Notes: generated from the sequence alone by a model not told the origin. Counted from the stretch's first letter, positions 1 through 8,795 are shown. The stretch is DNA of 21,648 bases from Streptomyces katrae (GCF_000966975.1 NZ_JZWV01000154.1:1-21648), one strand, 5' to 3'. A program made the numbers and translations.

Positions 1-493
1 GTCGTACCGGGCGCCCTCCGGCCCCCCGGCCGTGTCCCCGCGCGTGCCGTACCAGACGACCGGCTGGTCCCCGGCCGTCGTGGCCTGCGCGAACAGCCAG
101 TAGCGGGAGCCCGGGCTCACGAAGGCCGACAGCGGGACCTCCACCCAGCCCGCGCCGGGCCCGCCCAGGGAAGCCAGGTCGACGACGGCGTCCGCCACCG
201 CGGACCCGGGGTCCTCCCGGACAGCACGGACCTGCACCCGCACCTTCCCGGCAGCCGCCCCGCTGCTCAGGTACAGGCTCACCCGGTCCAGCCGGCCGGC
301 CGAGGTGGTGAACTCCTGGGCCCCGGCGTTCCCGGCACCCCCGATCCCGGCCAGGGCCGCAGCGTGCCCGGCCTGCCGGTCCGGACTGGGCCGGAAGCCC
401 GCCCGCGGCCGCAGCGGCGGCCGCCCCGTCCGCCGCGTGCAGCAGCGTCGTGAGCAGGGCGGTGGCCGCGAGGACCGACCGTGTGCGCATCAT
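1..493 (-). pseudogene. Secreted protein with beta-sandwich-like domain, 3' partial, apparent frameshift
   Basis: An ATGATG start (493-488) follows GGAGG at 8-nt spacing and opens a typical Sec signal: basic MMRTR, a hydrophobic LAATALLTTLL core, then an Ala-rich stretch. The credible mature domain is in the +1 frame, from about position 380 down to 1. It includes the segments QEFTTSAGRLDRVSLYLSSG, GWVEVPLSAF and SRYWLFAQATTAG, which resemble accessory beta-sandwich domains of secreted enzymes. That frame has a stop (TGA at 492-490) just before the signal sequence and no ATG, GTG or TTG before the domain. One frameshift, placed roughly between 395 and 325, is therefore needed to join signal and domain. 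The C-terminus lies outside the window, so any catalytic part is unseen. The gene is divergent from the multicopper oxidase. Function is unknown. Confidence 0.6.
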
Positions 494-786
494 CACGCAT
501 GCCTCCACTGTGATGAACCGTCAAAAAGCCTGGCAGAGCGCACGGACGGCGCTATTCATCCAATATCTCCGGCCAGGGCGCCACGTTGGTCCCGAGTGCG
601 CACACCACGCGCGGGACACTCCGCGAAGTCCCCCGTTCGGACGCACCCCTTCACCGGTCCTCCACAGCCGCACCAGCGCCGCACCACCGGCTTCGCGCAG
701 GCTCTCCTCGCACACCACCGCACACCAGTACGCCCACCAGACCGACCGGCACTCGAGGCGCCGGACCAGTACCCACCGGGGGAACA
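494..786. other. Divergent intergenic region
   Basis: This 293-base spacer separates the partial secreted gene (-) from the multicopper oxidase (+). It is less GC-rich at about 516-577 (runs such as CAAAAAG and CAATATC), which is where promoters for the two genes would be expected. I cannot place a convincing -35/-10 pair on either strand. The frame of the oxidase stays open upstream to an ATG at 586, but the added 67 residues are low-complexity Pro/Arg/Thr sequence and would bury the Tat signal. I treat 586-786 as untranslated. Confidence 0.5.
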
Positions 787-2256
787 GTGATCACTCGACG
801 GACCGCACTCAAGGCAGGCGTCGCGGCCACCAGCATCGTCGGTACCGGCGGCATGCTGCTGCCCGTCGTGAACGCCACCGCGAAGGAGCCCGCCCGCGCC
901 GCCGCGGCCGAGCTCGACGCCGCCGGCATAACCAAGTTCACGCAGAAGATGCCGCTGCCTCCGGTCCTCTCTCCCTACTTCTCCACCAGCACCACCAGCT
1001 ACTACCGCATGACCCTCAAGGAGGCCACGAAGGAGATCGTGCCGGGGCTGAAGACCCCGCTGCGCACCTTCAACGGCTCCTTTCCCGGCCCGGTCATCAA
1101 GGCGGAGTCCAACCGCCGCGTGGTGATCAAGCAGACGAACAACCTCGCCGTCCCCACCTCGATCCACCTCCACGGCGCCCACGTCCCCCAGGACAGCGAC
1201 GGCTCGCCGATGGACCTGATCCCGGCCGGCGGCGGTACGAAGACGTACACCTACCCCAACACCCAGCCGCACGCGAACCTGTGGTTCCACGACCACGCCC
1301 ACCACATGGAGTCGGAGAACGTCTTCCGCGGCCTGACGGGCACGTACATCCTCACCGACGACGTCGAGCGCCGGCTGCCCCTGCCCGCGGGCCAGTACGA
1401 CGTGCCGATCTCGCTGCGCGACGCGCGCTTCCTGGAGAACGGCGAACTCGTCTACGCCATGGGCGACTTCAAGCAGCGCAACGTCGTCCTCGCCAACGGC
1501 AGGGCCTGGCCGTACTTCGAGGTGGCCTCCCGCAAGTACCGCTTCCGCCTCACCAACACCTCCAATCAGCGCTTCTTCGACCTGTCGCTCGCCGACGACT
1601 CCGAGCTCGTGCAGATCGGCACCGACGGCGGCCTGCTGCCGGCCCCGTACCGCACGAACGTCGTCAAGATCAGCCCCGGCGAGCGCGCCGACGTGGTCAT
1701 CGACTTCTCCCGCTACCCGGTCGGGACCGTCATCGAGCTGCGCAACAAGGACATCGCCCCGTTCGAGTCGGCCGACGTCGTCGGCAAGGTGCTGCAGTTC
1801 CGCGTCACCCGCACCGCCCCCGACCACAGCTCCGTCCCGGACCGGCTGCGCACCCTGCCCGAGCTGGGCACGGCCACCGTGAACCGCGAGTTCGACATGC
1901 GGATGGACGAGGCCCCCGGCGGCAGCGCGTACATCAACGGCAAGACGTTCGACATGGACCGCATCGACACCGAGATCGCCTACGGTGCCACCGAGATCTG
2001 GACCGTGCACAACAGCAACAAGATCGCCCCGCACAACTTCCACATGCACCTGGTCCAGTTCCGGGTGCTGGAGCGCAACGGCCAGCCGGTGACCTCCGGC
2101 CCCGAGACCGGCCTCAAGGACACCGTCCCGCTCAAGCCGGGCGAGACCGTCAAGCTCCAGGCCACCTTCACCGGCTACCGCGGCACCTACGTCTACCACT
2201 GCCACCTGTTCGACCACGGCGCCATGGGCATGATGGCCAATATGCGCATCTCCTGA
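787..2256 (+). CDS. Tat-exported three-domain multicopper oxidase
   Basis: This 489-residue laccase-like oxidase couples one-electron oxidation of a substrate to four-electron reduction of O2 to water outside the membrane. The GTG start at 787 follows GGGGGA and puts a Tat motif (TRRTALK, residues 3-9) and a hydrophobic stretch at the N-terminus. All four copper motifs are intact: H127-x-H129 (HLHG), H168-x-H170 (WFHDHAHH), H416-x2-H419-x-H421 (HNFHMH) and H471-C472-H473 with H477 and M482 (HCHLFDHGAMGMM). Predicted type-1 ligands are H416, C472, H477 and axial M482. Domain order is three cupredoxin folds, roughly residues 60-210, 215-365 and 375-489. Length and motif style fit the CotA/bilirubin oxidase/phenoxazinone synthase group, but the substrate cannot be read from sequence. 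It is monocistronic and ends at a strong hairpin. Confidence 0.95.
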   Translation: MITRRTALKAGVAATSIVGTGGMLLPVVNATAKEPARAAAAELDAAGITKFTQKMPLPPVLSPYFSTSTTSYYRMTLKEATKEIVPGLKTPLRTFNGSFPGPVIKAESNRRVVIKQTNNLAVPTSIHLHGAHVPQDSDGSPMDLIPAGGGTKTYTYPNTQPHANLWFHDHAHHMESENVFRGLTGTYILTDDVERRLPLPAGQYDVPISLRDARFLENGELVYAMGDFKQRNVVLANGRAWPYFEVASRKYRFRLTNTSNQRFFDLSLADDSELVQIGTDGGLLPAPYRTNVVKISPGERADVVIDFSRYPVGTVIELRNKDIAPFESADVVGKVLQFRVTRTAPDHSSVPDRLRTLPELGTATVNREFDMRMDEAPGGSAYINGKTFDMDRIDTEIAYGATEIWTVHNSNKIAPHNFHMHLVQFRVLERNGQPVTSGPETGLKDTVPLKPGETVKLQATFTGYRGTYVYHCHLFDHGAMGMMANMRIS

Positions 2257-2277
2257 CGCCCGTCCCGCTGCGTATCC

Positions 2278-2309
2278 TCACCCCGGCGGAAGCGCGTCCG
2301 CCGGGGTGA
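2278..2309 (+). terminator. Hairpin terminator after multicopper oxidase
   Basis: A perfect 13-bp inverted repeat (TCACCCCGGCGGA at 2278-2290, its complement at 2297-2309) encloses the 6-nt loop AGCGCG. It begins 22 nt after the oxidase stop. There is no U-tract, as is usual for streptomycete terminators. It isolates the oxidase from the amidohydrolase gene that starts 95 nt further on. Confidence 0.85.
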
Positions 2310-2403
2310 GCCCGGGTCCGGGCCCGTTGCCCGGGCGGGCACCCCGTCGTTCGGCAGGCCGACGGGACCGGCGGGCGGGACCGGGGACGGGGAGGGGGCC
2401 GGG

Positions 2404-5400
2404 ATGCGGATCGCGCGCAGGACGGTACTGCAGGCGGCTTCGGCCGGAACACTGGCGGCGCTCGCCGGACAGCCCCCGGCCGGGGCGGCGCCCGCCGCCC
2501 CCGGCAGGACCCCCGCCCAGCAGGCGGACACCGTCCGGCTGCGGTTCACCCGTGCGACCAACGGCGCCGCCACCGCCACCCCCTCCGGGGACCGCGTCGT
2601 CGCCGAGGTCCAGGGCGTCCTGTGGTCGCTGCCGCCCGACGGCTCCCCGGCGACCCGGCTCACCCCGCCCGACCTGGAACCCGGCCGCCCCGTCCTCTCC
2701 CCGGACGGCGGCCGGATCGCCATGAGCGCCTACCGCGGCGGGAACTTCCACATCTGGGTGATGCGGGCCGACGGCACCGGCCTGCGCCGGCTCACCGACG
2801 GCCCCTTCGACCACCGCGCCCCCGCCTGGTCGCCCGACGGGCGCACCCTCGCCTTCTGCTCCGAACGCGGCGGAGACCCCGTGGCGGGCAGCCCGTACCG
2901 GATCTGGACCGTGGCCCTCGGGGACGGCGGCCTGCGCGGGCTCACCGGCCTGCCCGGACAGGACGGACCGGAACAAGGCGGCGCATGGGAGGACTTCGAC
3001 CCCGTCTTCACCCCCGACGGATCCCGCGTGCTGTTCGTCCGCGCCACCCTCACGGGCGACACCCTCACCGCGCCCTGGCCTCGGCGGCCGCCGACGGCAC
3101 CGGCCCCGTCCGCACCGAGCACACCGCCACCGAGGGCAGCCTGCTGGCCCCCGCCCTCTCCCCGGCCGGACGCACCGCCTGGCTGTGCGCCACCCCCGGC
3201 CCCCGCAAGGCCGAGCACCTGACCCTCTACGCCGACGGCCGCCCCGTCACCCTCGACGGCGACCTCGCCCCCGCGCCCCCGCGCTGGCTCGGCGACGACC
3301 GGCTCCTGGTCACCCTCGACGGGCGGTTCCGCACCCTCCGCCCGCACCGCGACCGCACCGGCGAGGAGATCCCCCTCGACGCCACCCTCGAAGTGAGCCG
3401 CCCCCGCTACCGGGTCAAGGAGTACGCCCTGGAGGCCGAACGGCCCCTGCCCGTACGCGGGATCCACCTGCCCGCCCTCTCGCCCGACGGCCGCCGCGTG
3501 GCCTTCGCCGCCCTCGGCGCCCTCTGGACCGCCGACGTCACCGGGGGAGCCCCGCGCAGGCTCGTCCAGGCCAAGACCACCGCCTACCCCCAGAACCCGG
3601 TGTGGAGCCCCGACGGGCGCGCCCTGCTCTACACCGACGACCGCGACGGGCTGAACACCGTACGCCGCCGCGAACTCGCCGACGGCCGGGAGACCGTACT
3701 GTCCCCGCCCGGCCGGGTCTACGGCTCCCTCTCCCCGGACGGCACCCGCCTCGCCGCCCTCGACCTCTCCGGCCGCCTCCTCGTCCGCGACCTCGCCACC
3801 GGCACGGAGACCCCCCTCGTCACCGCCCTCGGCGGCGGCGGACTGCCCAGCCCGCCCAGCTGGTCACCCGACGGCCGCCACCTCGCCCTCTGCGACCGCA
3901 ACCGGCTCAGCCGCCGCTTCCGCGAGGGCTACAACCTGATCCGGATCGTCGACACCGCCACCGGAGCCGCCCGCCTGCACGCCCTCGCCCCGCACGCCTC
4001 GCTCTCCGACCGCTACGCCTCCGGCCCCGTCTGGTCCCCCGACGGCCGCTTCCTGGCCTGCGTCAGCGAGTCCGCGCTGTGGCTGCTGCCCGTCACCCCC
4101 GACGGCACCCCCGCCGGGGCCGCCCGCCGGCTCACCGACGAGAGCGCCGACCACCCCTCCTGGTCCGGGGACTCCCGCACCCTGCTCTACCAGTCCGCCG
4201 GCCGGCTGCGCCTGCTGCCCCTCGACGCCGACGGCCGCCCGGCCGGAGCCCCGCGCACCGTCCCCGTCGCCCTCACCCACCGCCGCCCCGCGCCCGTGGA
4301 CACCGTGGTCCACGCCGGCCTGCTGTGGGACGGCACCGGCACCCCGCCCCGCGCCGACGTCGACGTCCTCGTCAGCGGCGGCCGCGTCACCGCCGTCGAA
4401 CCCCACCGCCCCGGCCGCCGGACCGCCCGCACCGTCGACGCCTCCCGGGGCACCGTCCTGCCGGGCCTGTGGGACTCCCACGTCCACCCGTACCCCTACA
4501 CCTACGGAGCCCGCCAGGGCGTACTGCACCTCGCCTACGGGATCACCACCGCCGTCTCCCTCGGCGGCTCCGCCTACGAACAGGCCCGGCTGCGCGAGGA
4601 CATCCGGGCCGGACTGCTCGCCGCACCCCGGCTGCTGGCCGGCGGGGAACTCCTCGACGGCTCCCGCGTCGCCTACAGCATGGGCCGCGCCCACCGCACC
4701 CCCGAGGGCTTCACCCGCACCCTGGCCCGGGCCGCCGCCCTGGACTGGGACTTCGTCAAGACCTACGTCCGCGCCCCCTACGCCGCCATGGAAGAGGCCG
4801 CCCGCTTCGCGCACGAACGGCTCGGCGTCCTGTCGGGTTCCCACCTGTGCGCCCCCGGCATCCAGTCCGGCCAGGACCTGACCACCCATCTGATCGCCAC
4901 CGAACGGGCCGAGTACGGCCACGGCGCGACCCCCGGCGGCCACACCGAGGAGGACACCCTGGAGGTGTACGCGCACGGCCGCTTCGACCTGATCGCCACC
5001 CCCTTCACGGCTTTCCCCCTCATCGGGGCCGACCCCTCCCTCGCCGCCGAAGGCCGGGTCACCTCCCTGATGCCGCCCTGGGACGCCTCCGCCGTCAAGG
5101 CCGCCGCCGCGCAGCCGCCCAGCGCCGAACAACTCGTCGTCATGGAGCGGGAAGTGGCCGTCTACCGGGCGGTCCTGGCCGGCGGCGGCCGGGTCGCCCT
5201 GGGCACCGACGCCCCCCTCACCCCCGTCGGCCTCCACCTCCACCTCGCCCTGCGCGCCCTGCACCGGTACGGCCTGTCCCCGGCCGAGGCCCTCACCACC
5301 GCCACCCTCACCCCGGCCCGCGTCTTCGGCGCCGACGACCGCCTCGGCACCGTCGAACCCGGCAAGTACGCCGACCTCACCCTCGTCGACGGCGACCCCT

Positions 5401-5615
5401 TCACCGACTTCGACGACCTGGTCCGCGTCTGCGCGGTCCTGCGCGCCGGCGTCCCGTACGAACGCGGCGCCCTGGAAGCCGCCTTCCCGCCGCCCGCCGC
5501 CGGCGCCGCGCCCACCGCCCAGTCCGCCGCCGGGGCCCCGGCCGCCTGGCACCCCGTACGGCACCAGATGCAGCGCGACGCCTGCTGCGACACCTCCTCC
5601 CCGCACAGGGGCTGA
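2404..5615 (+). pseudogene. Tat-exported TolB-type propeller / amidohydrolase fusion, frameshifted
   Basis: The gene would encode about 1070 residues. ATG 2404 follows GGAGGGGG and gives a Tat signal (ARRTVLQ plus an Ala-rich core). Then come about ten WD40-like/PD40 blades with repeated (L/W/F)SPDG(R/T) turns, up to about nt 4280. The C-terminal part from about 4300 is an imidazolonepropionase-like amidohydrolase. It keeps a DSHVHP metal site (His codons 4479 and 4485), a probable carboxylated Lys (VKTYVR, 4758), His at 4842 (GSHL) and 4920 (YGHG), and Asp in LGTDAPL (5208). The reaction would be hydrolysis of an amide or cyclic amide, substrate unknown. The reading frame breaks near 3064-3072: upstream reads DTLT, while the sensible continuation RALASAAADG is in the -1 frame, as if one base (probably C) were missing. 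Uncorrected, translation ends at 3222 in nonsense. A sequencing error or a true lesion are both possible. Confidence 0.85.
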
Positions 5616-5727
5616 CCCCATCCGCCGGTCGCCGGGCTGACCGCCGGCGTCCGGCCCGCCCGGGACACCGACTGCCCGAACCGACCCGGTTCCCGGCCTC
5701 CCGCCGGGGCGGTGGTTGACTGGCCGC

Positions 5728-6396
5728 ATGCCGCTCGACTCCTACGGCGTGCTGTCAGGGACGCTGCACCGCCACTTCCGCGACCAGCCCGACACGACCG
5801 GACGCCCGTTCCGCGTCCACCTGGAGGTCGACGCGCCCGCCGGCCGCTACCGGTGCGCCGTCGACGTGGCCGGCGAACGGGCCGCCACCGGTGTCCGGTG
5901 GACGGTGTTCCCTCTCGCCGCCTCGATCCTCGACCCGGTGCCGAAAATGGGCCCCGGCTACCACGAGCTCTCCATGTCCTGCGGCTCGGGCGCCCTGGAC
6001 CACCTCCGCCACCCGGCCCTCGCCGACCGCCCGGGTTTCCTCTTCCCACGCCGCCCGCCGGCCCGGCTCCAGGCCCTCCTGGACCGGCTGCACCCGCCGC
6101 ACCCGTGGGTCCCGGGCTCCGGCGCCGACGCGGCCCGGGCGCTCGAGTCCGTCCTGGTGCCCGGCCGGGAGGTCCTGGTCTTCGGCGAGCCCCTCGCCGA
6201 CGGCCTCGGGTTGCGCAACGTCCACCGGAACCAGGGCGACCCGTACGGCAGCCCGTGGTGGCCGGACAACGGCGTCTGGCAGGACGGAGCCGTCCTCACC
6301 CGGCGCCCGGACGGCCGCTACGACGCGTTCCTGCACAAGTTCGCCGGGCAGGCGGACCGCACCGACGCGAACGGCCGGCCCGAGCGGGAGGTGTGA
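5728..6396 (+). CDS. DUF2278 (YukJ-like) family protein
   Basis: This is a 222-residue cytoplasmic protein of the DUF2278 group, to which B. subtilis YukJ belongs; its biochemical role is not established. Recognition rests on the N-terminal LDSYGVLSGTL and the C-terminal LRNVHRNQGDPYGSPWW ... NGVWQDGAVL block. I know these as the family's conserved start (YGVLKG) and end (NxHxNQG ... NGIWQDG). There is no signal peptide or membrane helix. ATG 5728 has no good ribosome site. TTGACT six bases before it resembles a -10 for a leaderless mRNA. A TTG at 5716, preceded by GGGGCGG, would add four residues and cannot be excluded. The gene stands alone and is convergent with the GNAT gene, only 18 nt away. 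Confidence 0.85.
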   Translation: MPLDSYGVLSGTLHRHFRDQPDTTGRPFRVHLEVDAPAGRYRCAVDVAGERAATGVRWTVFPLAASILDPVPKMGPGYHELSMSCGSGALDHLRHPALADRPGFLFPRRPPARLQALLDRLHPPHPWVPGSGADAARALESVLVPGREVLVFGEPLADGLGLRNVHRNQGDPYGSPWWPDNGVWQDGAVLTRRPDGRYDAFLHKFAGQADRTDANGRPEREV

Positions 6397-6414
6397 CGCC
6401 CCGTCGGTGACCCG

Positions 6415-6972
6415 TCAGGGGCGGGGCGGCTCGTCGTCCCAGGCGACGGCGGTCACCGTCCCGGCCTCCCAGTCCCGGCGCAGCACCGCGTACCCGACCG
6501 CGTCGTGGACGGCGCCGCCGGCGCCGGGCCAGCCGTCGCGGTAGTGGGCCTCCTTGACGTACCCGCACCGCAGGAACGTCCGCCGCATCGCCGCGTTGTC
6601 CCGCCGGGTGGTCCCCTCGATGCGCCGCACCCGGGGGAACTCCTCGAACAGGTACCGGGTCGCCCATTCCAGGCTCCGCCGGCCGATGCCCCTGCCCCGC
6701 CACCCCGACCGGATCCGCAGGTCGAGGAGGGGGGTGTCGTCGCCGAGGTCCATCAGCCGCACCAGGCCCACGGTGGAGCCGTCCGCGAGCACCCAGAAGG
6801 TGCGGCTCTCCTCGCCCTCGTACACCCCGTCGGCGAGCCATCCCCGGACCTGATCCGGCTCGACAGCCGGCGAGGCGTGGAACGGCCACGTCTCGCCGCT
6901 GAGGAAGTCGACGAGGAGTTCCCCCTCGGTGCGTTCGAACCGCCGGTACGTGATCTCCATCCCGGTATCCAT
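6415..6972 (-). CDS. GNAT-family N-acetyltransferase
   Basis: This 185-residue acetyltransferase has the usual GNAT length and is predicted to move an acetyl group from acetyl-CoA to an amine. The acetyl-CoA loop is clear: LDLRIRSGWRGRGIGRRSLE (R-x-x-G-x-G type, about residues 84-103). The following ARRDNAAMRRTF-like stretch (TRRDNAAMRRTFLRCGYV) is the family's motif B, as in RimJ/RimL-like enzymes. It is cytoplasmic with no signal. The substrate (protein N-terminus, antibiotic or small amine) cannot be inferred. ATG 6972 is preceded by TAGGGT at 6-nt distance with no Shine-Dalgarno, suggesting a leaderless transcript. A second in-frame ATG at 6960 is an alternative start. It is convergent with the DUF2278 gene. 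Confidence 0.88.
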   Translation of the reverse strand: MDTGMEITYRRFERTEGELLVDFLSGETWPFHASPAVEPDQVRGWLADGVYEGEESRTFWVLADGSTVGLVRLMDLGDDTPLLDLRIRSGWRGRGIGRRSLEWATRYLFEEFPRVRRIEGTTRRDNAAMRRTFLRCGYVKEAHYRDGWPGAGGAVHDAVGYAVLRRDWEAGTVTAVAWDDEPPRP

Positions 6973-6977
6973 CCCCG

Positions 6978-6989
6978 CACCCTAAGCAC
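6978..6989 (-). promoter_or_regulatory. -10 element of probable leaderless GNAT transcript
   Basis: On the minus strand TAGGGT (TANNNT consensus) sits 6 nt before the ATG at 6972. Transcription would begin at or next to the start codon. No good -35 is visible at 17-18 nt. Assignment is by pattern only. Confidence 0.4.
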
Positions 6990-7041
6990 CGCGGCCCCCG
7001 GTCCGCCGGGGATTTCCGTCCGGAGCGGACCGGCCAGGGGT

Positions 7042-7989
7042 TCAGGCGGGCAGGTCCGCCAGGCCGGGGAACAGCCCCCCGTAGGGGTCCGAGGCCAGGC
7101 CGCGCAGCCCGGGGAGCTGGTGGTAGAGGGCCGTCCCCGGACACTCGGTGGCGAAGACGTCGCGGTGGCCGGAGACTCGCTCCACGGTCACCTGTTCGCC
7201 GCGCCGGAAGCGGCCGTTGTCGACCGAGGAGGTCAGGGTCACCGTCCCGGACGGATCGTGTCCGTAGCGGCGCAGGGCCCAGCCCGCCAGCCGCGCGACG
7301 GCCTCCACGGCGGCGGGCGGGGCCTCCTCGTCGGTGTACCGGCCGATCACGGCGACGCCCATGGTGTCGATGTTGAACCCGAGGGTGTGCGCGCCGGTGA
7401 CGGGCCGGTCGGAGCCGCCCGCCCGGCCTTCGAAGACCGTGCCGCACTTGTCGACCACGTAGTTGTAGCCGAGGTCCTTCCAGCCGTTGGTCCGCTGGTG
7501 GAGGACCTGCAGCCCGCGCACGATCGCGGGGGAGTCGGCGCAGTCGTAGGCGTTGGTCTGGGCGGTGTGGTGGACGAACACGGCCTTGACCTCGTGGCCG
7601 TGGACCACCGGGGTTCCGTCGTCCTCCATCGCGCCCCAGTCGGCGCGGGGCACGGTACGGGGGCGGCGCGGGACCGCTCCGGGCCCCTCGTACCCGGCCG
7701 TCACGGCCCCGCCGGGCGGTCCGGAGCGGGCCGGGACCACCGGGTCCGGGCCGGGGTCGACCAGGTCCAGGCGCAGCCCCGGGGCCGGCGCGGCGCCCGC
7801 GGCCGCCGGCCGGACCTCCACCCCGGTCGAGGGCCCGGCCCACCAGGGCTCCCCGGGCTCCAGCACCGAGGGCTGCCCGGGCTCCAGCACCGTCCAGCCG
7901 GACCAGGAGCCGGAGGAACGGGCCCGCGTACGGACCCGGTACCCGCCCGGGGCCGGGGGCCGGCCCGCGGGCTCGGTGACGGCCAGCAT
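7042..7989 (-). CDS. Peptidoglycan-recognition / N-acetylmuramoyl-L-alanine amidase (amidase_2), N-terminus unresolved
   Basis: This is a zinc amidase of the PGRP/amidase_2 fold, cutting the bond between MurNAc and L-Ala in peptidoglycan. Counting from ATG 7989 (315 residues), the zinc and catalytic set is complete: H140 (FVHHTA), Y176 (DLGYNYVVD), H275 (GHRD) and C283 (ATECPG). GAHTLGFN (200-207) and a CADSP segment are also typical. Residues 1-115 form the Pro/Gly-rich N-terminal module seen in actinobacterial homologues (YRVRTRARSSGSWSGW). The same frame stays open and plausible upstream to about 8130 (RAFTLTADGTAPALTAAHTA), but it contains no ATG, GTG or TTG before an in-frame stop at 8217-8215. 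No hydrophobic signal peptide is visible in any frame. The true start is therefore unclear: truncated gene, sequence error or rare start codon. Confidence 0.8.
   Translation of the reverse strand: MLAVTEPAGRPPAPGGYRVRTRARSSGSWSGWTVLEPGQPSVLEPGEPWWAGPSTGVEVRPAAAGAAPAPGLRLDLVDPGPDPVVPARSGPPGGAVTAGYEGPGAVPRRPRTVPRADWGAMEDDGTPVVHGHEVKAVFVHHTAQTNAYDCADSPAIVRGLQVLHQRTNGWKDLGYNYVVDKCGTVFEGRAGGSDRPVTGAHTLGFNIDTMGVAVIGRYTDEEAPPAAVEAVARLAGWALRRYGHDPSGTVTLTSSVDNGRFRRGEQVTVERVSGHRDVFATECPGTALYHQLPGLRGLASDPYGGLFPGLADLPA
7852..7892 (-). repeat. In-frame 24-bp-period repeat in amidase linker
   Basis: CCCGGGCTCCAGCACCG occurs at 7852-7868 and again at 7876-7892, offset by 24 bases. In the protein this gives two copies of (T/S)VLEPG(Q/E)P. 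The offset keeps the frame, so the amidase linker gains eight residues without damage. Confidence 0.7.
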
Positions 7990-8131
7990 GCTGAAGCCCG
8001 CCGTGTGCGCGGCGGTGAGGGCGGGAGCCGTGCCGTCGGCGGTGAGGGTGAAGGCGCGGGCGGCGGCGGGGGGAGGGGAGGCGGGCTGGTCCCCGGTCGC
8101 GGCCGTGGCGGTCTTCCCCCTCGTCGACGCA

Positions 8132-8168
8132 ATGCGCCGGCCGGGCTCGGGGAGCCCGGCCGGCGCAT
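8132..8168. terminator. Long perfect hairpin between CBS gene and amidase
   Basis: Two 17-base arms (8132-8148 and 8152-8168, starting ATGCGCCGGCCGGGCTC) pair perfectly around a GGG/CCC triloop. It lies 80 nt beyond the CBS-domain gene stop on the minus strand and just before the open amidase frame becomes plausible. The likely role is termination of CBS-gene transcription. If so, the amidase message must start downstream of it. It could act in both directions. Confidence 0.8.
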
Positions 8169-8247
8169 CACCACTTCGCTGACCGGTACTTACAACGAGG
8201 GGGCCGGCAGGGGGTTACGGGTGTCCCGCCGGCGGATGCGGCCCGGG

Positions 8248-8682
8248 TCAGTTCGCGGCGTAGACGCGGACCGCGAATTCCGCGATCTCCGCGTCCGAGA
8301 GGTTCTTCGCCAGATTGGCCTCGGTGATCATCCCGATCAGCCGGTGGCCGCCGGCCACGTCGATGACGGGCAGCCGCTTGATCTGGTGGACCTCCATCGT
8401 GTCCACCGCCTCCTGCGCGTTGCTGTCGGCGTCCACCCAGTGCAGCGTCCCGGCGAGTTCACCGGCCTTCATCTGGGCCGGGTCCCGGCCCTCGGCACAG
8501 CACTTGAGCACGATGTCACGGTCGGTGATCAGCCCCTGGAGGCGCTGGTCGTCACCGCAGATGGGCAGGCAGCCCACGTTCAGGTCGCGCATCATGCGCG
8601 ACGCGTCCAGCAGGGTCTGTTCCTCCCGGACGCACTGGACGCCCGCGGTCATGATGTCCCGGGCCCGCAGGTTCCTGGTCAT
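8248..8682 (-). CDS. CBS-domain-pair protein (HRP1-like)
   Basis: A 144-residue protein made of two CBS domains in tandem (about 8-65 and 72-137) and nothing else. The repeats are recognisable from ARDIMTAGVQCVREEQTLLD ... GCLPICGDDQRLQGLITDRD and KRLPVIDVAGGHRLIGMITE. Stand-alone CBS pairs bind adenine nucleotides and modulate partners. The closest well-known example is mycobacterial hypoxic response protein 1, but a link to hypoxia here is only inference. It is soluble. ATG 8682 follows GAGGAGG at 5-nt spacing, which decides the start over an upstream in-frame GTG at 8724. It is monocistronic, with the hairpin at 8132-8168 as its probable terminator. Confidence 0.9.
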   Translation of the reverse strand: MTRNLRARDIMTAGVQCVREEQTLLDASRMMRDLNVGCLPICGDDQRLQGLITDRDIVLKCCAEGRDPAQMKAGELAGTLHWVDADSNAQEAVDTMEVHQIKRLPVIDVAGGHRLIGMITEANLAKNLSDAEIAEFAVRVYAAN

Positions 8683-8795
8683 GGTTCCTCCTCGGCTGGT
8701 CGAGTGGTCCGCGGCCTTGTACACCCCTTCCCTTCGAGGACAGCACGGATGGGCCTGCGCGGCGCGCCGAACCCCCGGCCGGCGCCACCGCCCGG

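Noticed and set aside
586..786. N-terminal extension of the multicopper oxidase from ATG 586
   Set aside because: It would place 67 low-complexity residues before a clear Tat signal; GTG 787 has a ribosome site.
450..2309. 619-codon open frame on the plus strand overlapping the multicopper oxidase
   Set aside because: Its translation is Arg/Pro/His-rich nonsense; the overlapping frame holds all copper motifs.
3055..3090. Programmed ribosomal frameshift in the amidohydrolase gene
   Set aside because: No slippery heptamer or plausible downstream stimulator was seen; a single-base indel is simpler.
3864..5729. 621-codon minus-strand open frame opposite the amidohydrolase
   Set aside because: Gly/Val/Ala-rich antisense shadow of a GC-rich gene with no recognisable domain.
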